DNA from: CBDCHC01 sp965217075
Lineage (GTDB): Bacteria > Pseudomonadota > Gammaproteobacteria > PS1 > Pseudothioglobaceae
Direction of reading: 5' to 3'
Assembly: GCA_965217075.1 (NCBI GenBank)
Contig: CBDCHC010000004.1
Location: 1 to 64,000, forward strand
DNA length: 64,000 nucleotides
The first letter of the stretch is position 1, and each line of letters begins with the position of its first letter. Under the pieces are notes generated by a model. It was not told where the DNA came from. It made no database searches and was given only the letters and a program-made list of their open reading frames with translations. The position numbers and the translations under genes are program-made. Positions 26,208 to 36,034 of this stretch are shown in pieces.

Positions 26208-26656
26208 CAGTATATAAATAATAGATATAGAAATATTTTATTAATTATTAATAATTTAAAGTTAATGCTTTCATATGCAACTTATATCTTAGGTAAATAT
26301 AAATAGCGTTAGATTCATTTTTATTACCTCAATAAGCATTATAAATCAAAAGTAAATTTATTTGCTAGATAGTTAGTGACAGATATAGCAGTTAGCTATA
26401 TTTATTATTCACAAAGATAAAAGACAAAATATATAAATTATTAGTACTAAATAATTGTTGTTTTAGGCGCTATAATTTCTATTAGGTTATTATAATTAAA
26501 TACAAAAAAACCTATATAATAACAATAATATTTACTATAGTGTTAATTACATTCTTATAATCGTCAATAAATTCTAAAATTATAAACTCATTTTTCTATT
26601 GTTAATCAATAAATTTTATTTACAAAATAAAAACTATAAAATAATATTTTTTATGT
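26208..26656. other. Gene-free AT-rich gap of 449 bp
   Basis: The longest gap between genes in the window. I see no open frame with recognisable content and no tRNA. The only structure noted is a 7-bp hairpin (atatagc / gctatat, 26383-26401) without a clear T tract. The right end must hold the promoter of the long plus-strand operon starting with the DUF4126 gene. Confidence 0.6.
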
Positions 26657-27295
26657 ATGATAATGTATATGATAGATGTAAATCTTATCCAAGCAACAGC
26701 ACTTGTTCTTGGTATTGGGCTCGGCAGTGGTATTAATATTTATGCTACTATTGCTTTATTAGGCATATATAGTGCTACTGGTAATTTTGTCTTGCCAGAA
26801 GGGCTAGAAGTCTTACAAGATCCATTAGTTATAACTGCTGCTATTTTTATGTATGTGGTAGAATTTTTTGCTGATAAGATTCCAGGTTTTGATAGTTTAT
26901 GGGATGCATTGCACACCTTCATTCGTATACCACTTGGAGCGTTACTTGCTGGAGATGTTATGGCGTCATCTGGCCCAGCAATGGAAGTAGTTGGCACTAT
27001 TATTGGTGGTTCACTAGCTACTGCTACTCATTTTACTAAATCTGGCACTAGAGCGCTAATAAATACATCACCAGAGCCAGTTACTAACTGGACGGCTTCA
27101 ATTACTGAAGATATTGCTGTTTTTACAGGGCTATGGGCAGCTATTAATCATCCTATTGTTTGGATTATAATATCAATTATAATTATTCTAATAACTATTT
27201 GGGTAATACCTAAACTTTGGCGTGGTATAAAATTTATTATTAATAAAATTAAACAATTATTTAGTAAAAAAAAAATAAATTATTATGTTGATTAA
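26657..27295 (+). CDS. DUF4126 family inner-membrane protein
   Basis: A 212-residue polytopic membrane protein with about five hydrophobic segments. It matches the DUF4126 pattern: LGIGLGSGINIYATIALLG near the start, FFADKIPGFDSLWDALHTFIR in the middle, then a Gly/Ala-rich pair of helices and a basic tail. Three in-frame ATGs (26657, 26663, 26669) are possible and no Shine-Dalgarno decides between them. Function unknown. It overlaps ampD by 11 bases and starts the operon that runs to trmB. Confidence 0.8.
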   Translation: MIMYMIDVNLIQATALVLGIGLGSGINIYATIALLGIYSATGNFVLPEGLEVLQDPLVITAAIFMYVVEFFADKIPGFDSLWDALHTFIRIPLGALLAGDVMASSGPAMEVVGTIIGGSLATATHFTKSGTRALINTSPEPVTNWTASITEDIAVFTGLWAAINHPIVWIIISIIIILITIWVIPKLWRGIKFIINKIKQLFSKKKINYYVD

Positions 27296-27818
27296 ACAAA
27301 TACCATCTACTAATTTTGGCAATAGAAGCGCTACTATTGATACCATAGTTATTCATAATATATCATTACCTCCTAATAAATTTGGTGGTAATTTTATTGA
27401 AGATTTTTTTTGTAATAAATTAAATTATAATAGCCACCCATATTTTATGCATCTTAAGAATCTTAAAGTATCATCGCATTTATTAATTAAAAGAGATGGA
27501 GTAATATTGCAATTTGTTCCTTTTAATAAAAAAGCTTGGCACGCTGGTAAATCTAATCTTTTAGGGCGCAATAATGTTAATAATTTTTCTATTGGTATTG
27601 AGCTGGAAGGAGCAGATAATATTAAATATAATAATATACAATACGATAAATTAAATGAAATACTAAAATATTTAATCAGCATATATAATATAAAATACAT
27701 AGTTGGTCACAGTGATATAGCACCAGAGCGTAAAACTGATCCTGGACCTTATTTTATCTGGCAAAACTTATTAAATGGCAAAATTGATAAATATAGAAAA
27801 ATTAGCAAAAAAAATTAA
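27285..27818 (+). CDS. ampD: 1,6-anhydro-N-acetylmuramyl-L-alanine amidase
   Basis: Cytoplasmic zinc amidase that removes the stem peptide from recycled anhydro-muropeptides. The 177-residue protein keeps the zinc ligands His24 (IVIHN), His142 (VGHSDIAPERKTDPGP) and Asp152, with Lys150 and Glu106/Glu108 at catalytic positions. The match GRNNVNNFSIGIELEG is typical of AmpD. ampE is not adjacent; the gene is embedded between DUF4126 and kdsC with overlaps on both sides. Confidence 0.93.
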   Translation: MLIKQIPSTNFGNRSATIDTIVIHNISLPPNKFGGNFIEDFFCNKLNYNSHPYFMHLKNLKVSSHLLIKRDGVILQFVPFNKKAWHAGKSNLLGRNNVNNFSIGIELEGADNIKYNNIQYDKLNEILKYLISIYNIKYIVGHSDIAPERKTDPGPYFIWQNLLNGKIDKYRKISKKN

Positions 27819-28311
27819 ATTATTAATTCTTGATGTAGATGGGGTATTAACCGATGGTAGCTTATACTTTGGTGATAATGGCGAAGAATTTAAACGCTTT
27901 AACGCTTTAGATGGTTATGGAATTAAAACTATAATTGAGTACGGCATTGAAGTAGCAATTATTAGCAGTAGAGAGTCCAAAAGTGTAGCATTTAGAGCGA
28001 AAAATTTAAATATCAAGTATTGTTATCAAGGACAAAAAGATAAAAATATAGCTTTAAAAAAATTATTAAAAATACTACAAATTACAACAGATGAAATAGC
28101 ATATATTGGTGATGATATTTTAGATCTGCCAATATTAACTAAAATAGCATTGCCAATAGCTGTAAATAATGCCCACCATGTAGTTAAAAAATACGCCTTA
28201 ATTACTACTAAAAATAATGGCGGCAATGGTGCAGTGCGTGAAATATGTGATTTTCTCATGTTAAATCAACAAAAATATCAGTGTAATATTGATAAATATT
28301 TAAAATATTAA
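27775..28311 (+). CDS. kdsC: 3-deoxy-D-manno-octulosonate 8-phosphate phosphatase
   Basis: HAD-superfamily phosphatase giving free KDO for the lipopolysaccharide inner core. The 178-residue protein has the catalytic LDVDGVLTDG (Asp20, Asp22), the ISSRES motif, and IGDDILDLPIL. The chosen ATG overlaps ampD by 44 bases; a later start would cut into the conserved domain, so the overlap is probably real. kdsD and the lpt genes usually linked to kdsC are absent. Confidence 0.93.
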   Translation: MAKLINIEKLAKKIKLLILDVDGVLTDGSLYFGDNGEEFKRFNALDGYGIKTIIEYGIEVAIISSRESKSVAFRAKNLNIKYCYQGQKDKNIALKKLLKILQITTDEIAYIGDDILDLPILTKIALPIAVNNAHHVVKKYALITTKNNGGNGAVREICDFLMLNQQKYQCNIDKYLKY

Positions 28312-28320
28312 ACCATAATT

Positions 28321-30010
28321 ATGCAACAATATTTAATCGATTTAATTAAAGAAAGTTTAGTCAAAATCAATATAAAGCCACCAGGAAATATTGTAATTTT
28401 ACAAAACAAAAATAATAAATTTGGTGATTTTGCTACTAATGTAGCAATGATACTTGCAAAAAAAGAAAAAACTAACCCTCATCAATTAGCATCTAAAATT
28501 ATAGCTAATATTAATGCTGATTTAATCGATAAATGCGAAGTAGCTGGCGCTGGTTTTATTAATTTTTTTATCAAACAAAAATTTAATAATATTATTATTA
28601 ACGACATTATTGCCTTAAAAGATACATATGGTAGCAGTAATTATGGTAACAATAAAAAAATATTATTAGAATTTGTCTCAGCCAACCCTACTGGACCATT
28701 ACATGTTGGGCATGGTAGAGGTGCAGCATATGGAGCTAGCTTAAAAAATTTACTTACAACTGTAGGTTTTAATGTAGATAGCGAATATTATGTAAATGAT
28801 GCTGGTAGGCAAATAGATATCTTAAGTGTTAGTATTTACTTGCGTTATATTAATCTTAAACCATTTCCAGATAATGCTTATAAAGCTGATTATATAATAG
28901 ATATTGCTAATAATATTAGCAATATCACTAAATTTAATTCTACAGAAATTCTATATAATGTTGGTGCAGATGAAGTAAATGGAGGAAATAAAGAGTTATA
29001 TATTGATAATATTATAAATAACTGCAAAAAATTATTACAAAATGACTATAAAATAATTACAGATTTAGCAATTTATCATATTTTAAAAGAAATTAAGCAA
29101 GATTTAACTGATTTTCGAGTAACTTATAATAAGTTCTTTTATGAGAAGTCTTTAATATCCGACAAAACTATTATTAAAGTTATTAATAAGTTACAAAAAA
29201 ATGGTGATATTTACAAAAAAGACAATACATTATGGTTTAATACTACAAAGTATGGCGACGAAAAAGATCGAGTAATAAAAAGAAAAAAACGGTTTATGGA
29301 CTTATTTTGCCTCAGATATAGCTTATCATTTTAATAAATTTAATAATAATTACGATCAGATTATTAATATTTGGGGAGCTGATCACCACGGTTATATAGA
29401 TAGAGTAAAAGCATCAATCACAGCACTTGGATTTGATGCTAATAAATTAAAAATTTTATTAGTTCAGTTTGCTAATTTATATCGTGGTAAAGAAAAAATT
29501 GCTATGTCAACTCGCAGCGGTTCTTTTATAACACTAAAACAGCTATATAGCGAGGTAGGCGTTGATGCTGCTCGTTTTTTTTATATTTTAAGAAAAACAG
29601 ATCAACATTTAGACTTTGACTTAAAACTTGCTACAGAAAAAACTCATGAAAATCCAGTATTTTATATACAATATGCTTATGCCCGTATTTGTTCAGTACT
29701 TAGAGAAGATAGCAATATAACTAATGCTGATTTAAATTTGCTTAATAATAAATATGAACAAGCGCTAATAAAAACATTAAACCATTATAAATTAGTTTTA
29801 TTAGCTAGCGCCAAACAGTATGAAGTACACCAATTAGCCTATTACCTTCGAGATTTAAGCTCTAATTTTCATAGTTATTATAATAATTGTGAGTTTTTAG
29901 TCGATGATAAAGCTCTAAGAAAGGCCAGACTTACACTAATAACTGCTACTAAACAAATTATTTATAATGCTTTAAATATATTAGGCATCAAAGCTCCAGA
30001 AAAAATGTAG
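28321..30010 (+). CDS. argS: Arginine--tRNA ligase, split by a one-base frameshift
   Basis: Two frames together encode a complete class I arginyl-tRNA synthetase of about 562 residues. The first (to 29334) has the HIGH-type motif NPTGPLHVGHGRG and DAGRQIDIL; the second resumes at TYFASDIAYHFN and carries WGADHHGYIDRVKA, AMSTRSGSF and the DAARFFYI block plus the anticodon-binding domain. The frames meet at a run of seven A (29283-29289); six A would give an uninterrupted reading frame. The KMSK-type lysine is replaced by Ala (IAMST), a deviation seen in some ArgRS. No second argS is in the window, so the gene should be essential. Sequencing error, polymerase slippage or real inactivation are all possible. 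Confidence 0.88.
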
Positions 30011-30011
30011 T

Positions 30012-33000
30012 ATGCTAATGCTAGATAGTCAAATAAGAAGAAAAGCTCTTGATCTGCAACATTCTTATATAGTACAAGCACCAGCTGGATCAGGTAAAAC
30101 AGAACTTATAACCCAAAGATATCTAAAAATACTTAGTGTTAGTATAATGCCAGAAAATATTTTTTGTCTAACTTTTACCAATAAGGCAATAGCAGAACTT
30201 AAAGAAAGGGTTATTTATTTTTTACAGTTAGCACAAAATAACCAACTACCACCGCAAAAATACCAACATATAAATTATAAATTAGCAAAAGATGCATTAA
30301 AGCAAGATAAAAAATATAACTGGAATTTATTAGAAAATCAACATAGAATAAAAATATTAACTATTGATAGTATATCAAATATGATAGTAAATAAATATCC
30401 ACAAAATTATAATTTTACTAATCAAAATATTATTGATAGCTTTAAGGCGCAAAAATTATATGAATTAGCAGTGCAAAAAATATTAATTACAACTAATAAT
30501 GATTGCGTTGATGATGTTATTATATTGCTAAAATATTTTAATAATAGTAGTAATAAATTTATATCTAATATTAGTAGCCTACTAGCTAAAAGAGATAAGT
30601 GGGTATTAAAGCTTTTTAATCTTAACAAAATTAATTTACAACAAATAAAAAAATGCAGCGATAATATAATAAAACACCATTTACAACAATTAACAAAAGC
30701 AGCAAAAAAAAATCTAAACTCAAAATTTTTTGAACTTTGCAATATCAACGATAAATTTTATCATTTAAAAACTGTGCCAAATAATTTAGAACAATGGCTT
30801 GATTTAAAAAATTTATGTTTAACAAAAAGCAATGTTGTACGAAAAAAAATAAATAAAAATCATGGTTTTAATGTGGAATTAAAAGCTGAAAAAAATGAAT
30901 TTTTAAATATTATTAATAATTTTTCTCAAAATTTTATTAATTTATTAACTACGCTAAATATTATGCCTATAGATAGTACTGATAATAAATTACTAAAAAG
31001 TATAGTAAAAATTTTATTTATTGCTAACAATAATTTATTAACAATATTTAAGAAGGAACAAGTTATAGATTTTATCGGTATTGCATTAAATGCTAATGAG
31101 ACATTATGTGAAAATAATGAGAATATTAACGATATTAGTTTAGTGCTGGATTATAAAATAAAACATTTATTAATTGATGAATTTCAAGATACTTCTTATT
31201 TACAATTATCAATTATTGAAAAAATAGTACAAAACTGGCAAAAAAATGATGATAAAACATTGTTTTTAGTTGGTGACCCGATGCAATCTATTTATCGTTT
31301 TCGTGGTGCTGATGTGGGTGTTTTTTTACAAGTAAAAAAAAATGGTATAAAAAATATTAAACTAATCAGCTTAACCCTTACTAATAATTTTCGCTCAGAT
31401 GCATCTATAGTAAATATTAATAATAAGATATTTACTGCAATATTTCCTACAATAGATGATATTGATATTGGTGCAATTAAGTATAGTGTTGCTACAACTA
31501 TAAATAATATAAATAATACACCAATTGATATATATCCATTTGCTTATGGCGAACAAAATCAAGAGATAGAAAAAATAATTGATATTATCAAAGCTAATCA
31601 AACAGCACAAATAGCTATTTTGTATGCATCAAGCTCTCACGTTAAAGAATTAATAATACTACTACAAAAAAATAATATAATAATTGAAGCAGTTAATAAT
31701 ATCTCATTAAAAAAACATATATTTACTAAAGATTTATTAGCATTAACTGCAGCTATAATGCACTTAGGGGATAGATTGGCCTGGTTTAGTGTATTAAGAG
31801 CGCCTTGGTGCGGTTTATTGTTAAATGATTTGCTTGTCTTAAGTATTAATAAAGAACAAACTATTTACGGGCAATTACATAATAATGATAAACTAAGTAA
31901 AGATGGTTATCTGCGCGCTAATCATATATTTGCTGCTTTTAAAGATAGTATCGATAATTTGCATAGCTTTGATTTTAGTAAAATTTTATTAAACGTTATA
32001 AAACATTTAAATATCACAACGACTATGGGTGAAGTTGAGCAAGATATTCTGAATAAATTTTTAAAAATAATTGATAAATGTGAACAAAATAACGAGTTAA
32101 CTATAGAAAATATTAAGCTACACTTAAGTAATATGTATACTCAAAGCATTAATAGTAATATTAAAATTATGAGTATTCATCAAGCTAAGGGTTTAGAGTT
32201 TGATATTGTTATTATTCCTGCTATCGGTAGAGGAAAAAAACATGATGACTTGGAATTAATAAAAATTAGTGAGTTTAGTAATTATGGCTTGTTGTTAGCA
32301 TCTCAATCACAGCAAACTTATACATATTTAAAAAATATAGACAAACAAAGAGCATCCTTTGAATATATGCGTACATTGTATGTTGCTATGACAAGAGCGC
32401 GCCACCATATTTATTTGTTAGGTAGCAGCAATAAAAACAATAAAGCAGCAAAAAATACTTTTCTAGAGTTATTATGGCCGATATATAATAATTTATGGCA
32501 CAATAAAAAAGCAGTTAAAGACGATAAAAATATCACACAGATACCACCAAAATTATTACGTTTTAAGAAATTAACAGCTATTACAAATAATTGTAATTTA
32601 ATAAAACACTCTATTAAAAAAAACACACTAAATGTAGACGATAAAATAATTGGTGTTATCCTACATAAATTGTATCAATTAGAGCATTTTAACCCAGCAA
32701 AAAACTATCTTAAAAATACATTAATTAGTGCTGGCATTAGTAACATAAATTACGCTTATTCGTATATCGCTGATACTCTTATAAACAACCAACAAAATGC
32801 TAATTTTAAATGGATTTTTAATGCTAGAAAAAGTACCTTAACTGAAGTAGAATTTATCACTAACAATCAAACTATCATAATAGATAGATTATTTATTGAT
32901 CATAATGTATTGTGGATAATTGATTTTAAAACTGCTAAACAACAAGGAAATAAAGATGATTTTATTAAATTACAGCAACAAAAATACACTAAACAATTAA

Positions 33001-33092
33001 ATAATTATAAAAATATATTACAAAATATTTACACTATGCCGATACAAAGTGTTTTATTTTTATCCTCTATTAATAAATTTATTAAGATATAA
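30012..33092 (+). CDS. AddA/RecB-like UvrD-family helicase with C-terminal nuclease domain
   Basis: A 1026-residue SF1A helicase likely to process double-strand breaks. Motifs in order: Walker A QAPAGSGKTEL near residue 20, TFTNKAIAELKER, DEFQDTSYLQ (Walker B), VGDPMQSIYRFRGAD, SIHQAKGLEFD, and LYVAMTRAR. The C-terminus has IDRLFIDHNVLWIIDFKTA, a PD-(D/E)xK nuclease core, which favours AddA/RecB over UvrD or Rep. The partner AddB/RecC-type gene, usually upstream, is missing; argS is 1 bp upstream instead. Which two-subunit complex it belongs to cannot be settled here. Confidence 0.85.
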   Translation: MLMLDSQIRRKALDLQHSYIVQAPAGSGKTELITQRYLKILSVSIMPENIFCLTFTNKAIAELKERVIYFLQLAQNNQLPPQKYQHINYKLAKDALKQDKKYNWNLLENQHRIKILTIDSISNMIVNKYPQNYNFTNQNIIDSFKAQKLYELAVQKILITTNNDCVDDVIILLKYFNNSSNKFISNISSLLAKRDKWVLKLFNLNKINLQQIKKCSDNIIKHHLQQLTKAAKKNLNSKFFELCNINDKFYHLKTVPNNLEQWLDLKNLCLTKSNVVRKKINKNHGFNVELKAEKNEFLNIINNFSQNFINLLTTLNIMPIDSTDNKLLKSIVKILFIANNNLLTIFKKEQVIDFIGIALNANETLCENNENINDISLVLDYKIKHLLIDEFQDTSYLQLSIIEKIVQNWQKNDDKTLFLVGDPMQSIYRFRGADVGVFLQVKKNGIKNIKLISLTLTNNFRSDASIVNINNKIFTAIFPTIDDIDIGAIKYSVATTINNINNTPIDIYPFAYGEQNQEIEKIIDIIKANQTAQIAILYASSSHVKELIILLQKNNIIIEAVNNISLKKHIFTKDLLALTAAIMHLGDRLAWFSVLRAPWCGLLLNDLLVLSINKEQTIYGQLHNNDKLSKDGYLRANHIFAAFKDSIDNLHSFDFSKILLNVIKHLNITTTMGEVEQDILNKFLKIIDKCEQNNELTIENIKLHLSNMYTQSINSNIKIMSIHQAKGLEFDIVIIPAIGRGKKHDDLELIKISEFSNYGLLLASQSQQTYTYLKNIDKQRASFEYMRTLYVAMTRARHHIYLLGSSNKNNKAAKNTFLELLWPIYNNLWHNKKAVKDDKNITQIPPKLLRFKKLTAITNNCNLIKHSIKKNTLNVDDKIIGVILHKLYQLEHFNPAKNYLKNTLISAGISNINYAYSYIADTLINNQQNANFKWIFNARKSTLTEVEFITNNQTIIIDRLFIDHNVLWIIDFKTAKQQGNKDDFIKLQQQKYTKQLNNYKNILQNIYTMPIQSVLFLSSINKFIKI

Positions 33093-33100
33093 TATTTAAT

Positions 33101-34288
33101 ATGCGTTATTTATTTTTGTTATTAATATTTTTAAGTAGTTTTTCTGCTGCTACAACTTTAGAAGAATTTATTAAAAATATCAAAACTATAGCCATTGAAA
33201 ATGGTGTAAAAAAAATAACAGTTGATAGGTTATTAACTAATATTAAACCCAATACAAGAATATTAGAATTAGACAACTCTCAAGCAGAATTTAATAGAAA
33301 TTTTTGGCATTATTTAAATGTTAGAGTTAATTCTTATAGAATTTTAATTGGTAAAAATAAAATTAAAGAGCACGTAGAGTTATTTGATAAAATTTATCAA
33401 AAATATGGCTTACCAAAACATATCTTAATTGCATTTTTAGCTCTTGAAAGTAATTATGGCACTAACACTGGTAGTTTTAATTTATTACAAGCATTATTTA
33501 CTTTAGCATATGATCAAAGAAGGCGAGATTTTTTTACTGAACAATTATTAGTTGCATTAAAACTAATTGATAGTGGCAGGCTAAAAGAAAATGCTAATAG
33601 TTCGTGGGCTGGTGCGGTTGGTGCTATGCAATTTATGCCAACAAATATAGATGCTTATGGAGTTGATGCTAATAAAGATGGTAGCGTTGATTTATGGCAA
33701 TCACAACAAGATATTTTTTATAGTGCTGCTAATTTTTTACAACATATTGGCTGGGTTAAAGGGGAAATATGGGGAAGAGAAGTAGTATTGCCTGCTAATT
33801 TTGATTATAAAATAAGCGGTATAAATACTAAGAAAACTCTTAAAGAGTGGCGTAAATTAGGCATACAAACTACAAAACTTTCACCACTTGCTAATATTAA
33901 CCTAAAAGCATCTTTGCTACTACCAATGGGCTATAAAGGTCCTTCATTTTTAGTTTATAATAACTTTAAAGTAATTATGCGTTGGAACAACTCAATACTG
34001 TATGCTTTATCGATTGGCATACTAGCTGATGCTTTAATTGATAATAATATTAAAGCGCAATTTATCAATGAAAAAAATCTTAGTAAAAATAATATTAAAT
34101 TTATTCAAAAACAACTAATAATACTTGGTTTTGATGCTGGTGAAATAGATGGTATTATTGGTCCTAAAACAAAAACAGCGGTTAAAAAATATCAAATAAA
34201 AAATAATTTAATTGCTGATGGCTATATAGGTTATGTTTTATTTAAACAACTACAACAAAAATATGAAGAAAAAAAACTATTGGAGTAG
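33101..34288 (+). CDS. Lytic murein transglycosylase B family with peptidoglycan-binding domain
   Basis: Cleaves the glycan strand of peptidoglycan to form 1,6-anhydro ends, the substrate class later handled by AmpD. The 395-residue protein has a signal peptide (MRYLFLLLIFLSSFSA), the SLT-2 domain with the catalytic Glu116 in LALESNYGTNTG, WAGAVGAMQFMPTN, and a C-terminal PG_binding_1 domain (GFDAGEIDGIIGPKTKTAVKKYQ). There is no lipobox, so it is the soluble type. Its last 26 bases overlap the transporter gene. Confidence 0.92.
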   Translation: MRYLFLLLIFLSSFSAATTLEEFIKNIKTIAIENGVKKITVDRLLTNIKPNTRILELDNSQAEFNRNFWHYLNVRVNSYRILIGKNKIKEHVELFDKIYQKYGLPKHILIAFLALESNYGTNTGSFNLLQALFTLAYDQRRRDFFTEQLLVALKLIDSGRLKENANSSWAGAVGAMQFMPTNIDAYGVDANKDGSVDLWQSQQDIFYSAANFLQHIGWVKGEIWGREVVLPANFDYKISGINTKKTLKEWRKLGIQTTKLSPLANINLKASLLLPMGYKGPSFLVYNNFKVIMRWNNSILYALSIGILADALIDNNIKAQFINEKNLSKNNIKFIQKQLIILGFDAGEIDGIIGPKTKTAVKKYQIKNNLIADGYIGYVLFKQLQQKYEEKKLLE

Positions 34289-35606
34289 TCAAAGAATTTT
34301 TATATTAACTGCCGTAGGTGCTGCTGTTGGGCTTGGCAATATATGGAAGTTCCCATATATTGCTGGAGAAAATGGTGGTGGCGCTTTTGTGTTAGTCTAT
34401 TTATTGTGTATTATACTAATTGGCATACCTTTGCTAATTGCTGAAATAACTTTAGGTCGTGCTGGAAAATCTAACCCAGTAGCTGCTATTAATAACCTAA
34501 TACAAAATACAGGTGCTAATAAATTATGGTCAATATTTGCCTATAATAGTATTATTGCTAGTCTTTTAGTATTATCCTTTTATACGGTAATAGCTGGGTG
34601 GGTGATGGCTTATTTTATTGATAGCATTACTATGAGTTTTGTTAATATTTCAGCAGAAGATAGTGCTAAACATTTTAATAATTTAGTTTCATCGCCAATA
34701 AGAGTTATTATCTGGCACACTATAGCATCTATAATAACAATAATTATAGTCGCTAAAGGATTAAAAAATGGTATTGAAAAAGCAATTAACTTTATGATGC
34801 CAGGATTAGGGGTAATTTTATTAATACTGCTTATTTATGCCATATTTTCCAGCGGTGGTTTTACAAGAAGTATTGATTTTTTATTTAATGTAAATTTTGA
34901 TAAACTTAGCTGGAATGCGGTAATAATTGCCTTAGGTCATGCTTTTTTTACTCTTAGTATTGGTTTTGGCACTATGATGGTGTATGGATCGTATTCACTT
35001 AAAGAATATTCAATTGTTAAAACATCTTTATGGATAGTTTTTGCAGATACTGCCATTGCCCTGTTAGCTGGTATTGTCATTTTTTCTATTGTTTTTGGTA
35101 GCAATTTAACACCTAATTCTGGAGTAGGATTATTGTTTAACACACTGCCTATTGCTTTTGGCAAGATGTTTGGGGGAAGTATTATGGCAATATTATTCTT
35201 TTTTATGGTAATTTTAGCCGCTATTAGTTCATCAATATCATTATTAGAGCCTACAATTAGCATGATGATAGAAAAATTTAATTTAAATAGAACAAAGGCA
35301 AGTATTATAATAGGTGCTATTGTATGGTTAATTGGTTTTGGCTCAGTTTTTTCTTTTAATTTATGGCAGGACATACATATCTTAGCTGATAAAACATTTT
35401 TTGCTAGTTTAGATTTTATTGTTACTAATATTATGCTACCAATTTCAGGCTTATTTATTGCTATATTTGCTACTTGGGTTTGGGGTACAAAAAAAATGAA
35501 TTATGAGATAAATATCGCAAATAATTATGCAACAATTTTTAATCTAATTTTAAAATTTATTACTCCTGCACTTATTATTATAGTTTTTATTTTTAATTTA
35601 ATTTAG
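34263..35606 (+). CDS. Neurotransmitter:sodium symporter (SNF/NSS) family transporter
   Basis: Na+-driven amino-acid-type transporter of the LeuT/MhsT/TnaT family. I start it at ATG 34263 (MKKKNYW) because the hydrophobic fold begins soon after. TM1 carries the family motif GLGNIWKFPYIAGENGGGAF, which holds sodium and substrate ligands. About eleven hydrophobic segments can be counted. Substrate is probably an amino acid but not readable. It overlaps the mltB-like gene and shares one base with yqgF. Confidence 0.9.
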   Translation: MKKKNYWSSQRIFILTAVGAAVGLGNIWKFPYIAGENGGGAFVLVYLLCIILIGIPLLIAEITLGRAGKSNPVAAINNLIQNTGANKLWSIFAYNSIIASLLVLSFYTVIAGWVMAYFIDSITMSFVNISAEDSAKHFNNLVSSPIRVIIWHTIASIITIIIVAKGLKNGIEKAINFMMPGLGVILLILLIYAIFSSGGFTRSIDFLFNVNFDKLSWNAVIIALGHAFFTLSIGFGTMMVYGSYSLKEYSIVKTSLWIVFADTAIALLAGIVIFSIVFGSNLTPNSGVGLLFNTLPIAFGKMFGGSIMAILFFFMVILAAISSSISLLEPTISMMIEKFNLNRTKASIIIGAIVWLIGFGSVFSFNLWQDIHILADKTFFASLDFIVTNIMLPISGLFIAIFATWVWGTKKMNYEINIANNYATIFNLILKFITPALIIIVFIFNLI

Positions 35607-36034
35607 TGGATATTTACTTAGGGTTTGATGTTGGTACAAAAAGAATAGGAGTAGCTATTGGTAATAACTTAACTTTTTATTCTCACCCGTTAACTACTAT
35701 TAAAAACTATAAAGACGGTAAAATAAATTGGGAAGATATTGATAAAATTTTACAACACCACAAAATAAAAAAGATTATTGTTGGATTGCCTTTTAACATT
35801 GATGGTAGCGTACAACAAATGACATTTTTTGCTAAATCATTTGCTAAAAAAATAAAAAAAAAATTTAATATTAAAGTAATTCTAATTGATGAATTTTTAT
35901 CTTCTTTTGAAGCAAAAAAGCAATTAAAATATAACCACTCTCATAAAAATGCTGACAGGGCAGATATTGATAAAAAAAGTGCACAAATTATATTACAAGA
36001 TTATTTAAATGACTTACAGACAATTAAAAAATAA
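35606..36034 (+). CDS. yqgF: RuvX/YqgF putative pre-16S rRNA nuclease
   Basis: RNase H-fold nuclease implicated in 16S rRNA 5' end processing. The 142-residue protein begins YLGFDVGTKRIGVAIGN, then has VGLPFNIDGSVQQM and LIDEFLSSFEA, with the catalytic acids Asp (FDVG) and Asp/Glu (IDE). It starts with GTG sharing a base with the upstream TAG. Its end overlaps pyrB by 26 bases, a conserved yqgF-pyrB neighbourhood in many gammaproteobacteria. Confidence 0.94.
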   Translation: MDIYLGFDVGTKRIGVAIGNNLTFYSHPLTTIKNYKDGKINWEDIDKILQHHKIKKIIVGLPFNIDGSVQQMTFFAKSFAKKIKKKFNIKVILIDEFLSSFEAKKQLKYNHSHKNADRADIDKKSAQIILQDYLNDLQTIKK

